From Variovorax sp. PAMC28562 (GTDB lineage: Bacteria > Pseudomonadota > Gammaproteobacteria > Burkholderiales > Burkholderiaceae_C): a DNA stretch of 64,000 nt. The notes under the pieces are model-generated. The model saw nothing but the letters and a program-made list of their open reading frames with translations, was not told where the DNA came from and did no database searches. Each line of letters begins with the position of its first letter. Within the stretch, counting starts at the first letter, position 1. Positions 54,951-64,000 of the stretch are shown here, piece by piece. Location: positions 4,423,501 to 4,487,500 of the forward strand of contig NZ_CP060296.1 of assembly GCF_014303735.1 (NCBI RefSeq), read 5' to 3'. Both the position numbers and the translations under genes were made by a program.

Positions 54951-55610
54951 TCAGCCTTCGAGTGCGCGGTCGAGTTCAGCGGCTTTGTCCGCACCAACGG
55001 CTGAGCGGATCTTCGGCGCCAATGCCAGGAGCTCGTCGTACGTGGAGGTGCCCTCGACCGACAGGTTCAAGCGAAAACCGCGCAACCCGAGTGATCCGGT
55101 CAGCCGCGTCGCAATGGGATAAGCGTCTTGATATCTTTGTTGGCGCGAGCGCGTGGACGTTGGCTGCAACGGGGCGGCAGCAAGAAAGGCGGGGGCGGCC
55201 GCCGGGGACGACAACGGCGCGGGTGAAAACGGCTGGGTTGCTTGTACAGGCGCGGGACGGCTGGGAGCAGGAGCGGGCTCCGCCGATACAGATCGAGCCA
55301 TCGCATGCGCGCCCATTCCGGTGAGCAGCGCGAGCAGCCCCAAATCAACCATGTGATCGAGATCTTCTTGCGAGATTCCCATGCCGGCCGCGAGCACGTC
55401 GTCGATCGAACGCCTGCCGTCGCACAGGATGAACGCCGAGCGCTGCCGCGGCGTCAGCCGCACCGAACGGTCCTTCAACGTCTGCTGACCCGAGTCGGTC
55501 TTGACAAGAATCATGATTTCGATGGTCCGAAGTGAATGGTCGATTGCCGCCAGCGCATCGGTTGCTACCAACACCGCCGGACGCGCTTCATCGATTTCGG
55601 AGTTTGACAT
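54951..55610 (-). CDS. Conserved hypothetical protein
   Basis: The frame from ATG 55610 gives 219 residues; a later ATG at 55514 (MILVKTDSGQQTLKDRSVRL) is an alternative start. I do not recognise a named family. The first part looks like a small helical domain (LTPRQRSAFILCDGRRSIDD, VLAAGMGISQEDLDHMVDLG) resembling winged-helix or response modules. It is followed by a Pro/Ala-rich linker and a C-terminal helical part (YPIATRLTGSLGLRGFRLNL). It lies after ppsA on the same strand. The domain order suggests a regulatory or scaffold protein, but no function is assigned. Confidence 0.65.
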   Translation of the reverse strand: MSNSEIDEARPAVLVATDALAAIDHSLRTIEIMILVKTDSGQQTLKDRSVRLTPRQRSAFILCDGRRSIDDVLAAGMGISQEDLDHMVDLGLLALLTGMGAHAMARSVSAEPAPAPSRPAPVQATQPFSPAPLSSPAAAPAFLAAAPLQPTSTRSRQQRYQDAYPIATRLTGSLGLRGFRLNLSVEGTSTYDELLALAPKIRSAVGADKAAELDRALEG

Positions 55611-55716
55611 CAAAAAAGCATTTGGTTGCAATTACACGAAGCTGACGCGGGCATTGCGTCAGCAGTGTGAATAAATTGGCAGCGCGGGCGCAACAGCCGC
55701 ACGCTGCCCGGCAGGC

Positions 55717-58110
<2,394 letters not shown>

Positions 58111-58292
58111 GGGAAAGCTCCAGAAGTTAAAACCGGTGCCGCATGCAGTCGACTCAGCACGATCGTTCTCGTTGCTCTGGGTGCGTAGGCGTTCTGCATG
58201 GGATGTGTGGAGGGCGGGTAGCAGATTCCCGATAATGGGCCGAATTGTAGGCGTGGCACCGTTGTACGCGCCGCAGGACAAGGCCGCAGATC

Positions 58293-59114
58293 ATGCAAAC
58301 CCGTACCGTTTTCTTCATCTCCGACGGCACCGGCATCACTGCCGAAACCTTCGGCAACGCCGTTCTGGCCCAGTTCGAAATGAAGCCGCGCCACGTTCGG
58401 CTGCCCTTTACCGACACGGTCGACAAGGCGCATCAGGCTGTCAGGCAAATCAACCATACGGCGGAGATCGAGGGCGTACGGCCGATCGTCTTCACCACCA
58501 TGGCGAACATGGAGGTGCTCGAGGTGATCGAAACCGGCAGCAAGGGCATGCTGCTCGACATGTTTGGCACCTTCGTGCGCCCACTGGAGATCGAGCTGGG
58601 CGTCAAGTCCAATCACCGCATCGGGCGGTTCAGCGATGTGAGCAAGAGCAAGGAATACACCGCGCGAATCGCAGCGATCGACTTCAGCCTGGCCCACGAC
58701 GATGGCCAGAGCAATCGCGACCTCGAAGGTGCGGATGTCATCCTGGTGGGTGTGAGCCGAAGCGGAAAGACGCCGACGTCGCTCTATCTGGCCATGCAGC
58801 ACGGCCTCAAAGCCGCTAACTACCCGCTGATTCCGGAAGACTTCGACCGGCGCCAACTGCCGCCGGCGTTGCTGCCGCATCGCAAGAAGATGTTCGGGCT
58901 CACGATCCAGCCCGAGCGCCTCGCTGAAATCCGCAATGAGCGCCGACCGAACTCACGTTACGCAAGCCTCGAGAACTGCCGGCACGAAGTAAGTGAAGCC
59001 GAGGCGATGATGCGGCGTGCTGGCGTTCGCTGGCTCTCGACGACCACCAAGTCGATCGAAGAAATCGCGACCACGATCCTTCAGGAACTGCGGCCCGAAC
59101 GACTCGTCTATTAG
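58293..59114 (+). CDS. ppsR: PEP synthase regulatory protein (DUF299 kinase/phosphorylase)
   Basis: The product is 273 residues. It has the DUF299 N-terminus ([20 protein letters not shown]) and a P-loop ([20 protein letters not shown]). It uses ADP to phosphorylate and inactivate PpsA and removes the phosphate with inorganic phosphate. Its head-to-head position with ppsA fits the usual arrangement in this lineage. Confidence 0.95.
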   Translation: MQTRTVFFISDGTGITAETFGNAVLAQFEMKPRHVRLPFTDTVDKAHQAVRQINHTAEIEGVRPIVFTTMANMEVLEVIETGSKGMLLDMFGTFVRPLEIELGVKSNHRIGRFSDVSKSKEYTARIAAIDFSLAHDDGQSNRDLEGADVILVGVSRSGKTPTSLYLAMQHGLKAANYPLIPEDFDRRQLPPALLPHRKKMFGLTIQPERLAEIRNERRPNSRYASLENCRHEVSEAEAMMRRAGVRWLSTTTKSIEEIATTILQELRPERLVY

Positions 59115-59157
59115 CCGCTCAGACCGCCGCGCTTCCTGCTGAGAGTGCTCATCGCAT

Positions 59158-60753
59158 TCAGGCAGCGACAGCGACCTTCGGTTGCGCAGATTCTTCCTCG
59201 ATCGGTGCCGTCGTTCGAATCAAGTGATCGAACGCACTGAGCGCAGCCTTGGCGCCATCACCCGCGGCAATGATGATCTGCTTGAACGGCACCGTCGTCG
59301 CATCGCCGGCAGCGAACACGCCGGGCACCGAAGTCTGGCCCCGTGCGTCGACGATGATTTCGCCGTGCTTCGACAACTCGACCACGCCCTTGAGCCAATC
59401 GGTATTCGGCACGAGGCCGATCTGGATGAAGACGCCTTCGAGCGCAACCGTGCGCAACTCACCCGATACGCGATCCTTGTAGAGCAGACCATTGACCTTC
59501 TGGTCGCCGGTGATTTCCGTGGTCTGCGCATTGGTGAAGACCTCGACGTTTTTCAGGCTCATCAGCTTGCGCACCAGCACTGCATCTGCGCGCAGTGCCG
59601 TGTCGAACTCGATGAGAGTCACGTGACCGACGATACCCGCCAAATCGATGGCCGCTTCAACGCCTGAATTGCCGCCGCCGATCACCGCAACGCGCTTGCC
59701 CATGAAGAGCGGGCCGTCGCAGTGCGGGCAGTACGCCACACCCTTGTTCTTGAATTCGTGCTCACCGGGCACGTTGATGTTGCGCCAGCGAGCGCCCGTT
59801 GAAATGATGATTGACCGGCTCTTCAGCGACGCGCCGCTTTCCAGCTGAACCTCGATGAATTCCTTGCCTGGCACCAGTGCCTTGGCGCGCTGCAAATTCA
59901 TGATGTCGACGTCGTAATTGCGAACGTGCTCCTCGAGTGCGTGGGCGAACTTCGGGCCCTCGGTTTCTTTGATAGAAATGAAGTTTTCGATGCCCAGGGT
60001 GTCGAGCACCTGACCTCCGAATCGCTCGGACGCAACGCCAGTGCGGATACCTTTGCGCGCTGCGTACACGGCGGCAGCGGCACCAGCCGGTCCGCCGCCG
60101 ACGATCAGCACGTCGAACGGGTCCTTGGCGTCGATCTTCTTCGCTTCGCGCTCAACGCCGCTGGTGTCGATCTTGGCGAGAATTTCCTCGAGCGTCATGC
60201 GGCCTTGACCGAACTCGGTGCCGTTCAGGAACACGGTCGGCACGGCCATGATCTGACGTTCCCTGACCTCGTCCTGGAAGGTGCCGCCTTCGATCATCGT
60301 GGTGCGGATGCGCGGGTTCTGCACCGCCATCAGATTGAGTGCCTGCACGACGTCCGGGCAGTTGTGACAGGTCAGCGAAACGTAGATCTCGAATTCGAAA
60401 TCGCCGTCCAGCGCCTTGATCTGGTCGATGATGGCTTGCTCGACCTTGGGGGGATAGCCGCCGATCTGCAGTAGGGCAAGGATCAGCGACGTGAATTCGT
60501 GGCCCATCGGCAGGCCGGCAAAACGCGGACCGTGGTTCTCGCTCGGGCGATTCACCGAGAAAGAGGGTTTGCGATGGCTGTCGTCGCGGCTCTCGGTCAG
60601 CTTGACGAGCGGCGACGATTCAGCGACGTCCTTCAGCAACGACAACAGCTCACCCGAGGCATTGCTGTCGTCCAGCGAGGCGACGATTTCGATCGGCTGC
60701 GTCGCACGTTCGAGATAACTTTTCAGTTGGGCTTTGGTGGCGGTGTCGAGCAT
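59158..60753 (-). CDS. ahpF: Alkyl hydroperoxide reductase subunit F
   Basis: The product is 531 residues. It has an N-terminal tandem thioredoxin-like domain with the redox pair in [16 protein letters not shown] (about 130), then a thioredoxin-reductase-like part with FAD motif [18 protein letters not shown] and the active disulfide in [14 protein letters not shown] (about 345). It passes electrons from NAD(P)H to AhpC. It lies after ahpC with a terminator hairpin between, so it may be made in smaller amounts. Confidence 0.97.
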   Translation of the reverse strand: MLDTATKAQLKSYLERATQPIEIVASLDDSNASGELLSLLKDVAESSPLVKLTESRDDSHRKPSFSVNRPSENHGPRFAGLPMGHEFTSLILALLQIGGYPPKVEQAIIDQIKALDGDFEFEIYVSLTCHNCPDVVQALNLMAVQNPRIRTTMIEGGTFQDEVRERQIMAVPTVFLNGTEFGQGRMTLEEILAKIDTSGVEREAKKIDAKDPFDVLIVGGGPAGAAAAVYAARKGIRTGVASERFGGQVLDTLGIENFISIKETEGPKFAHALEEHVRNYDVDIMNLQRAKALVPGKEFIEVQLESGASLKSRSIIISTGARWRNINVPGEHEFKNKGVAYCPHCDGPLFMGKRVAVIGGGNSGVEAAIDLAGIVGHVTLIEFDTALRADAVLVRKLMSLKNVEVFTNAQTTEITGDQKVNGLLYKDRVSGELRTVALEGVFIQIGLVPNTDWLKGVVELSKHGEIIVDARGQTSVPGVFAAGDATTVPFKQIIIAAGDGAKAALSAFDHLIRTTAPIEEESAQPKVAVAA

Positions 60754-60791
60754 GACGAACTCACTTCTTTAAGAACGATCTTCTGTAGAAA

Positions 60792-60823
60792 CAAAAAAGC
60801 CCGGGAGCAAACGCGCCCGGGCT
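60792..60823 (-). terminator. Terminator hairpin between ahpC and ahpF
   Basis: On the minus strand AGCCCGGG and CCCGGGCT pair around a ten-base loop and are followed by six T residues, 18 bases past the ahpC stop. It probably makes ahpC more abundant than ahpF. Confidence 0.82.
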
Positions 60824-60840
60824 CGGGCTCAGCTTGGTGC

Positions 60841-61404
60841 TTAAATCTTGCCGACGAGGTCGAAGGACGGCGCAATCGTCTTGTCGCCTTCGTTCCATTT
60901 GGCGGGGCAGACTTCATTTGGGTGTGCAGCGGTGTACACAGCGGCCTTGAGCTTGCGCAGTGTTTCCTTCACATCTCGCGCGATTTCGTTGGAGTGCACT
61001 TCAGCGGTCTTGATGATGCCGTCCGGGTTGACCACGAAGGTACCGCGCAAAGCCAAGCCTTCTTCTTCGATATACACATCGAATCCCTTGGCGAGCACAT
61101 GCGTCGGGTCACCTACCAGCGGGAACTTTGCCTTGCCAACGGCAGGCGAAGTGTCGTGCCAAACCTTATGCGAGAAATGGGTGTCGGTGGTCACGATGTA
61201 AACCTCTGCGCCCAGCTTCTGAAACTCAGGATAGTTGTCAGCCGCGTCTTCGACTTCGGTCGGGCAGTTGAACGTGAACGCAGCCGGCATAAAGATCAGG
61301 ACCGACCATTTGCCCTTGAGCGTGTCGTTGGAAACCTCGACGAACTTGCCATTGAGATAGGCCTGCGTCTTGAAGGGGACGATTTGGGTGTTGATCAGAG
61401 ACAT
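60841..61404 (-). CDS. ahpC: Alkyl hydroperoxide reductase subunit C (typical 2-Cys peroxiredoxin)
   Basis: The product is 187 residues. The peroxidatic Cys is in FMPAAFTFNCPTEVEDAA (about residue 47) and the resolving Cys in AHPNEVCPAKWNEG (about 166). It reduces H2O2 and alkyl peroxides with AhpF. An OxyR-type site and a TATAAT box lie upstream, so induction by peroxide is likely. Confidence 0.97.
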   Translation of the reverse strand: MSLINTQIVPFKTQAYLNGKFVEVSNDTLKGKWSVLIFMPAAFTFNCPTEVEDAADNYPEFQKLGAEVYIVTTDTHFSHKVWHDTSPAVGKAKFPLVGDPTHVLAKGFDVYIEEEGLALRGTFVVNPDGIIKTAEVHSNEIARDVKETLRKLKAAVYTAAHPNEVCPAKWNEGDKTIAPSFDLVGKI

Positions 61405-61442
61405 GCTGGGTTTCCTTAGTGCTTGTGAAAAATTGATTGATT

Positions 61443-61448
61443 ATTATA
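61443..61448 (-). promoter_or_regulatory. ahpC promoter -10 box
   Basis: A perfect TATAAT on the minus strand, 39 bases before the ahpC ATG. The -35 position is weak and abuts the OxyR-type site, as usual for an activated promoter. Confidence 0.6.
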
Positions 61449-61469
61449 ACTACCGACAAAGTTATTTTA

Positions 61470-61506
61470 ATAGTTCAATGCTATTGAGAGCATTGCATGA
61501 CGCTAT
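61470..61506. promoter_or_regulatory. OxyR-type binding site upstream of ahpC
   Basis: ATAG (61470-61473), CTAT (61481-61484), ATTG (61492-61495) and CTAT (61503-61506) occur with exactly seven bases between each. The OxyR consensus is ATAG-N7-CTAT-N7-ATAG-N7-CTAT; only one base differs. It lies just upstream of the ahpC promoter and about 150 bases before bfr on the other strand. Confidence 0.75.
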
Positions 61507-61652
61507 GAAATCCAGAGGCGACGCTGCGCCACCCGGGTTGCCAACGCGAACGTGTATCAGCATCACACGCATGCAGACCGCCTGCGCATGGAATTGCTTG
61601 CCCCGACGGGCTTCAACCTCGGACAATCTCCCTTCATAACAAGGAAAAGATC

Positions 61653-62129
61653 ATGAGGGGCGACCCACAAGTCATCGAACACCTGCAGGCGCAGCTTAAA
61701 AACGAGCTGACTGCAATCAACCAGTATTTCCTGCACTACCGCATGCTCAAGCATTGGGGTCTGGGCAAGCTGGCCAAGAAAGAATACGAAGAATCGATCG
61801 GCGAGATGAAGCATGCCGACTGGCTGATGGACCGCATCTTCATGCTCGACGGCTTGCCCAATCTGCAGGACCTCGGCAAGCTCAATATTGGCGAAGATGT
61901 ACCAGAGCTGTTGAACTGCGACCTCGGTGCAGAAACCGCAGCGCAAGCGACCATCAAGGCTGGCATCGCACATTGCGAATTGGTACGCGACTATGTCTCG
62001 CGTGATCTGCTGCAGAAAATCCTCGACGACACCGAGGAGCACATTGATTTCCTTGAAACGCAGATCGATCTGGTCGGCAAGGTTGGACTGCAAAATTACC
62101 TGCAGAGCCAGATGGGCCAACACGAATAA
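61653..62129 (+). CDS. bfr: Bacterioferritin
   Basis: The product is 158 residues, a four-helix ferritin that stores iron in a 24-mer. The haem ligand Met52 is present ([13 protein letters not shown]). Counting from residue 1, ferroxidase ligands Glu18, Glu51, His54, Glu94 and His130 are present, but residue 127 is Thr ([13 protein letters not shown]) where E. coli Bfr has Glu; Glu128 and Glu129 follow. No bfd gene is adjacent. The OxyR-type site to its left is closer to ahpC. A strong terminator follows. Confidence 0.95.
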   Translation: MRGDPQVIEHLQAQLKNELTAINQYFLHYRMLKHWGLGKLAKKEYEESIGEMKHADWLMDRIFMLDGLPNLQDLGKLNIGEDVPELLNCDLGAETAAQATIKAGIAHCELVRDYVSRDLLQKILDDTEEHIDFLETQIDLVGKVGLQNYLQSQMGQHE

Positions 62130-62146
62130 GGCAGCCCTGTCTTGAC

Positions 62147-62181
62147 AAACAAAGCGGGGCCTCGGCCCCGCTTTGTTTTTT
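62147..62181 (+). terminator. Rho-independent terminator after bfr
   Basis: AAACAAAGCGGGGC and GCCCCGCTTTGTTT form a fourteen-base stem around CTCG and run into T residues, 18 bases past the bfr stop. Confidence 0.9.
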
Positions 62182-62300
62182 GGCTTTACCTGCCGTTTAC
62201 CCAAGCTACCATGCTATCTATTCGATAGCTCCGCTGGCAATCAGGCGGGGCTATGCGGGCCATTCTCCCCACCATAGACCTGCCTCCAACTGCTATCGGA

Positions 62301-62320
62301 AATAGTATTCATTCTCATTT
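62301..62320. promoter_or_regulatory. Candidate Fur box upstream of the PepSY gene
   Basis: AATAGTATTCATTCTCATTT agrees at most positions with the common proteobacterial Fur-box form AATGATAATCATTCTCATTT. It ends 24 bases before the PepSY-gene ATG, so iron-bound Fur would block transcription. Confidence 0.6.
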
Positions 62321-62344
62321 GTGAGGATAGAATTGCAGCCTCCG

Positions 62345-63010
62345 ATGACAGCAGCAGCCCCCTCCTCCGCCACTGACAACCGCCGACGCGCCTACTGGCT
62401 CAAGACACTGCACGAGTGGCACTGGGTGAGTTCGGCGATGTGCCTGATCGGGTTGATTCTTTTCAGTGTGACTGGCTTCACCCTTAACCACGCAGGCCAG
62501 ATCGAAGCCAAGCCGGCAGTCACCAATCGCCACGCGAAGCTCGACGCGGCACTGCAGTCCAGGCTTGAAAGTCGAACCGCGGTAGTCAAGGCAGATAAAG
62601 CGAGCAAAGGCAAAGCGCCCATGCCGGTCGAACTGCATTCATGGCTACAGAAACAGTTTGCGGTCGACACCTCGGGCCGCGACGCCGAATGGTCCGATGA
62701 CGAGATCTATCTATCGCTGCCCCGTCCCGGTGGCGATGCGTGGTTGCGTGTCAGCCTTACCGAGGGCGATGCCGAATACGAGCGCACCGACCGAGGCTGG
62801 CTCTCGTATCTGAACGATCTCCATAAAGGCCGCAACACCGGTAAGGCGTGGAGCTGGTTCATCGACATTTTTGCAGGCGCCGCGTTGGTCTTCTCGATCA
62901 CCGGCCTGTTCATTCTCAAGATGCACGCGGGCAACCGACCGTTCACCTGGCCGATGGTCGGCATGGGCTTCGTCATTCCTGTGGTGCTTGCGCTGCTCTT
63001 TATTCATTGA
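62345..63010 (+). CDS. PepSY-associated TM helix protein
   Basis: The product is 221 residues from ATG 62345 (GTG 62321 and TTG 62333 are in-frame alternatives). It has one membrane segment after an amphipathic start (WVSSAMCLIGLILFSVTGFT), a periplasmic part, the conserved LNDLHKGRNTGKAWSWFIDI and two more segments at the C-terminus (AGAALVFSITGLFILKM, MVGMGFVIPVVLALLFIH). This is the PepSY_TM layout often linked to siderophore uptake and ferric reduction. It heads the iron-related cluster under a Fur box. Confidence 0.85.
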   Translation: MTAAAPSSATDNRRRAYWLKTLHEWHWVSSAMCLIGLILFSVTGFTLNHAGQIEAKPAVTNRHAKLDAALQSRLESRTAVVKADKASKGKAPMPVELHSWLQKQFAVDTSGRDAEWSDDEIYLSLPRPGGDAWLRVSLTEGDAEYERTDRGWLSYLNDLHKGRNTGKAWSWFIDIFAGAALVFSITGLFILKMHAGNRPFTWPMVGMGFVIPVVLALLFIH

Positions 63011-63031
63011 CTCCTTTCCAAGAGGTTTTAC

Positions 63032-63565
63032 GTGCAACTTCGCTATGCCCTGGCCCCGCTCACCGCTTCGGTCCTGTTCGCCGCCCCGGCCCTCGCTGGC
63101 GGCTTGGGCGTGAACATCGAGGTGCCGCGCCTTAGCGGGTCGGAATACCACCGCCCTTACGTTGCCGCGTGGATCGAACGTGCCGACAATTCGCTCGAAA
63201 CCACGCTCGCGGTCTGGTACGACGTGCGCACCAAGACCAACAACCCCGAAGGCGAAGGCACCAAGTGGCTGAAAGATCTGCGCCAGTGGTGGCGCCGCGG
63301 TGGACGAGAGCTCGCAGTGCCTGCCGACGGCATCACGGGCGCCACCAAGCCGGTCGGCAAACAACAACTCAACTTCACCGAAGGCACGGGTGCGATGCCC
63401 AATCTCGCTGCGGGCTCATACAAGCTGGTGGTCGAAGCCGCACGCGAAGCCGGTGGGCGCGAAGTCGTGAGCATCCCGTTCCAGTGGCCGCCGAATTCCT
63501 CACAGCCCAAGGTGGCAACGGGCAAGGAAGAGCTGGGCGAAATTACTCTCCAACTCAAACCGTGA
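63032..63565 (+). CDS. DUF2271 periplasmic protein
   Basis: The product is 177 residues from a GTG start with AGAGG upstream. A signal peptide ends near PALAGG. The mature part (VNIEVPRLSGSEYHRPYVAA, WIERADNSLETTLAVWYDVR, then LKDLRQWWRRGG) matches DUF2271, usually found beside PepSY and DUF4198 proteins in iron-uptake loci. The biochemical role is unknown. Confidence 0.88.
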   Translation: MQLRYALAPLTASVLFAAPALAGGLGVNIEVPRLSGSEYHRPYVAAWIERADNSLETTLAVWYDVRTKTNNPEGEGTKWLKDLRQWWRRGGRELAVPADGITGATKPVGKQQLNFTEGTGAMPNLAAGSYKLVVEAAREAGGREVVSIPFQWPPNSSQPKVATGKEELGEITLQLKP

Positions 63566-63617
63566 TCCGGGCAAACGTCAAGATTGATCGATCCACTCTC
63601 AGTCACCGGAGTCAGCT

Positions 63618-64000
63618 ATGAAAATTTCCGTTCTCTCGACCGCCGCCACGGCCCTCGCCCTTACCACCGTGCTCGGAACGGCCCAAGCGCACAACGCCTG
63701 GTTACTGCCTTCGACCACTGTATTTTCAAAGGCCGACGTCGTCAGCATCGATGCTGCCGTGTCGAACGATCTGTTTGTCGCCAACCACGCTCCGCTGCGT
63801 CTTGACGGCCTTTTGATCACAGCGCCGGACGGCAGCACGATCAAACCCGAGAACGAAGCCAAGCTCAAGCAACGCACCGTGTTCGACGTCGCTGTGGCGC
63901 AGCCGGGCACTTACCGCATTGCGGTCATCAATTCCGGCGCGTTCGCTTCCTGGAAAGACAAGGCCGGTGCGCAAAAACGGGCGCGTGGTACGGCGGAAAC
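63618..64000 (+). CDS. DUF4198 periplasmic protein (3' end cut by window)
   Basis: The frame opens at ATG 63618, with GGAG nine bases upstream, and stays open to the window edge (127 codons). A signal peptide (MKISVLSTAATALALTTVLG) ends at AQAHN. The mature start HNAWLLPSTTVFSKADVVSI is the typical beginning of DUF4198 (CbtB/NikM-like) proteins linked to metal uptake. It is the third gene of the Fur-box cluster; a TonB receptor may follow beyond the window. Confidence 0.88.
   Translation, partial: MKISVLSTAATALALTTVLGTAQAHNAWLLPSTTVFSKADVVSIDAAVSNDLFVANHAPLRLDGLLITAPDGSTIKPENEAKLKQRTVFDVAVAQPGTYRIAVINSGAFASWKDKAGAQKRARGTAE

Overview
The window looks like core chromosome of a betaproteobacterium of the Comamonadaceae, most probably Variovorax or a close relative. 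The reasons are high GC, heavy use of Bug/tripartite tricarboxylate (TTT) receptor proteins, and several gene orders typical of the group: thrS-infC-rpmI-rplT-pheS-pheT-ihfA-merR-tRNA-Pro, rpsF-priB-rpsR-rplI-dnaB, and alaC/alaA-hom-thrC-mobB-moeA-moaD-moaE-clpB. The species call is inference, since no 16S rRNA gene is present. I see no insertion sequence, prophage, CRISPR array or plasmid gene.

Layout. (1) 1-5.1 kb is accessory: a LysR regulator cut by the window edge, a divergent orphan Bug receptor, a CysB-like regulator, a decayed DszC/SfnC-like flavin monooxygenase and an MsuE-like FMN reductase, which together look like a degraded organosulfur-scavenging locus. (2) 5.1-13.4 kb is a minus-strand translation block: tRNA-Pro(GGG), a MerR-type regulator, IHF-alpha, PheT, PheS, L20, L35, IF-3 (with an AUC start codon) and ThrS, which is preceded by a possible leader-peptide attenuator. 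(3) 13.4-18.6 kb holds isocitrate lyase with two palindromes upstream, an EamA transporter, a lysine-rich SWIB protein and a ThDP enzyme. (4) 18.6-28.2 kb is one plus-strand catabolic cluster: a TetR regulator, a complete TTT transporter (receptor, small and large membrane subunits), two TIM-barrel isomerases, an enolase-superfamily protein, a Gfo/Idh/MocA dehydrogenase and a DUF993 aldolase-like protein. Its substrate is unknown and this is the best candidate for an undescribed pathway.

(5) 28.3-37.1 kb holds an AlkX/YcaQ-like glycosylase, an FMN riboswitch with a type-II lumazine synthase, two MFS transporters with an AraC regulator, a DUF2501 protein, a SulP transporter and a single-domain response regulator. 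(6) 37.2-49.6 kb holds ArfB, a thiolase, ClpB with a sigma-32-like promoter, molybdenum-cofactor genes, threonine synthesis genes, an alanine-type aminotransferase and a Bcp peroxiredoxin. (7) 49.7-55.6 kb holds a PIN-PhoH ATPase, DnaB with helically phased repeats upstream, and the L9/S18/PriB/S6 operon. (8) 55.7-64 kb holds PEP synthase and its divergent regulator, AhpC/AhpF with an OxyR-type site, bacterioferritin, and a Fur-box-preceded PepSY/DUF2271/DUF4198 iron-related cluster that runs off the window.

Most of the window is housekeeping. Oxidative and iron stress genes (ahpC, ahpF, bfr, Fur-box cluster) sit together at the right end. Carbon-flow genes (aceA, ppsA/ppsR, thiolase) are spread through it.
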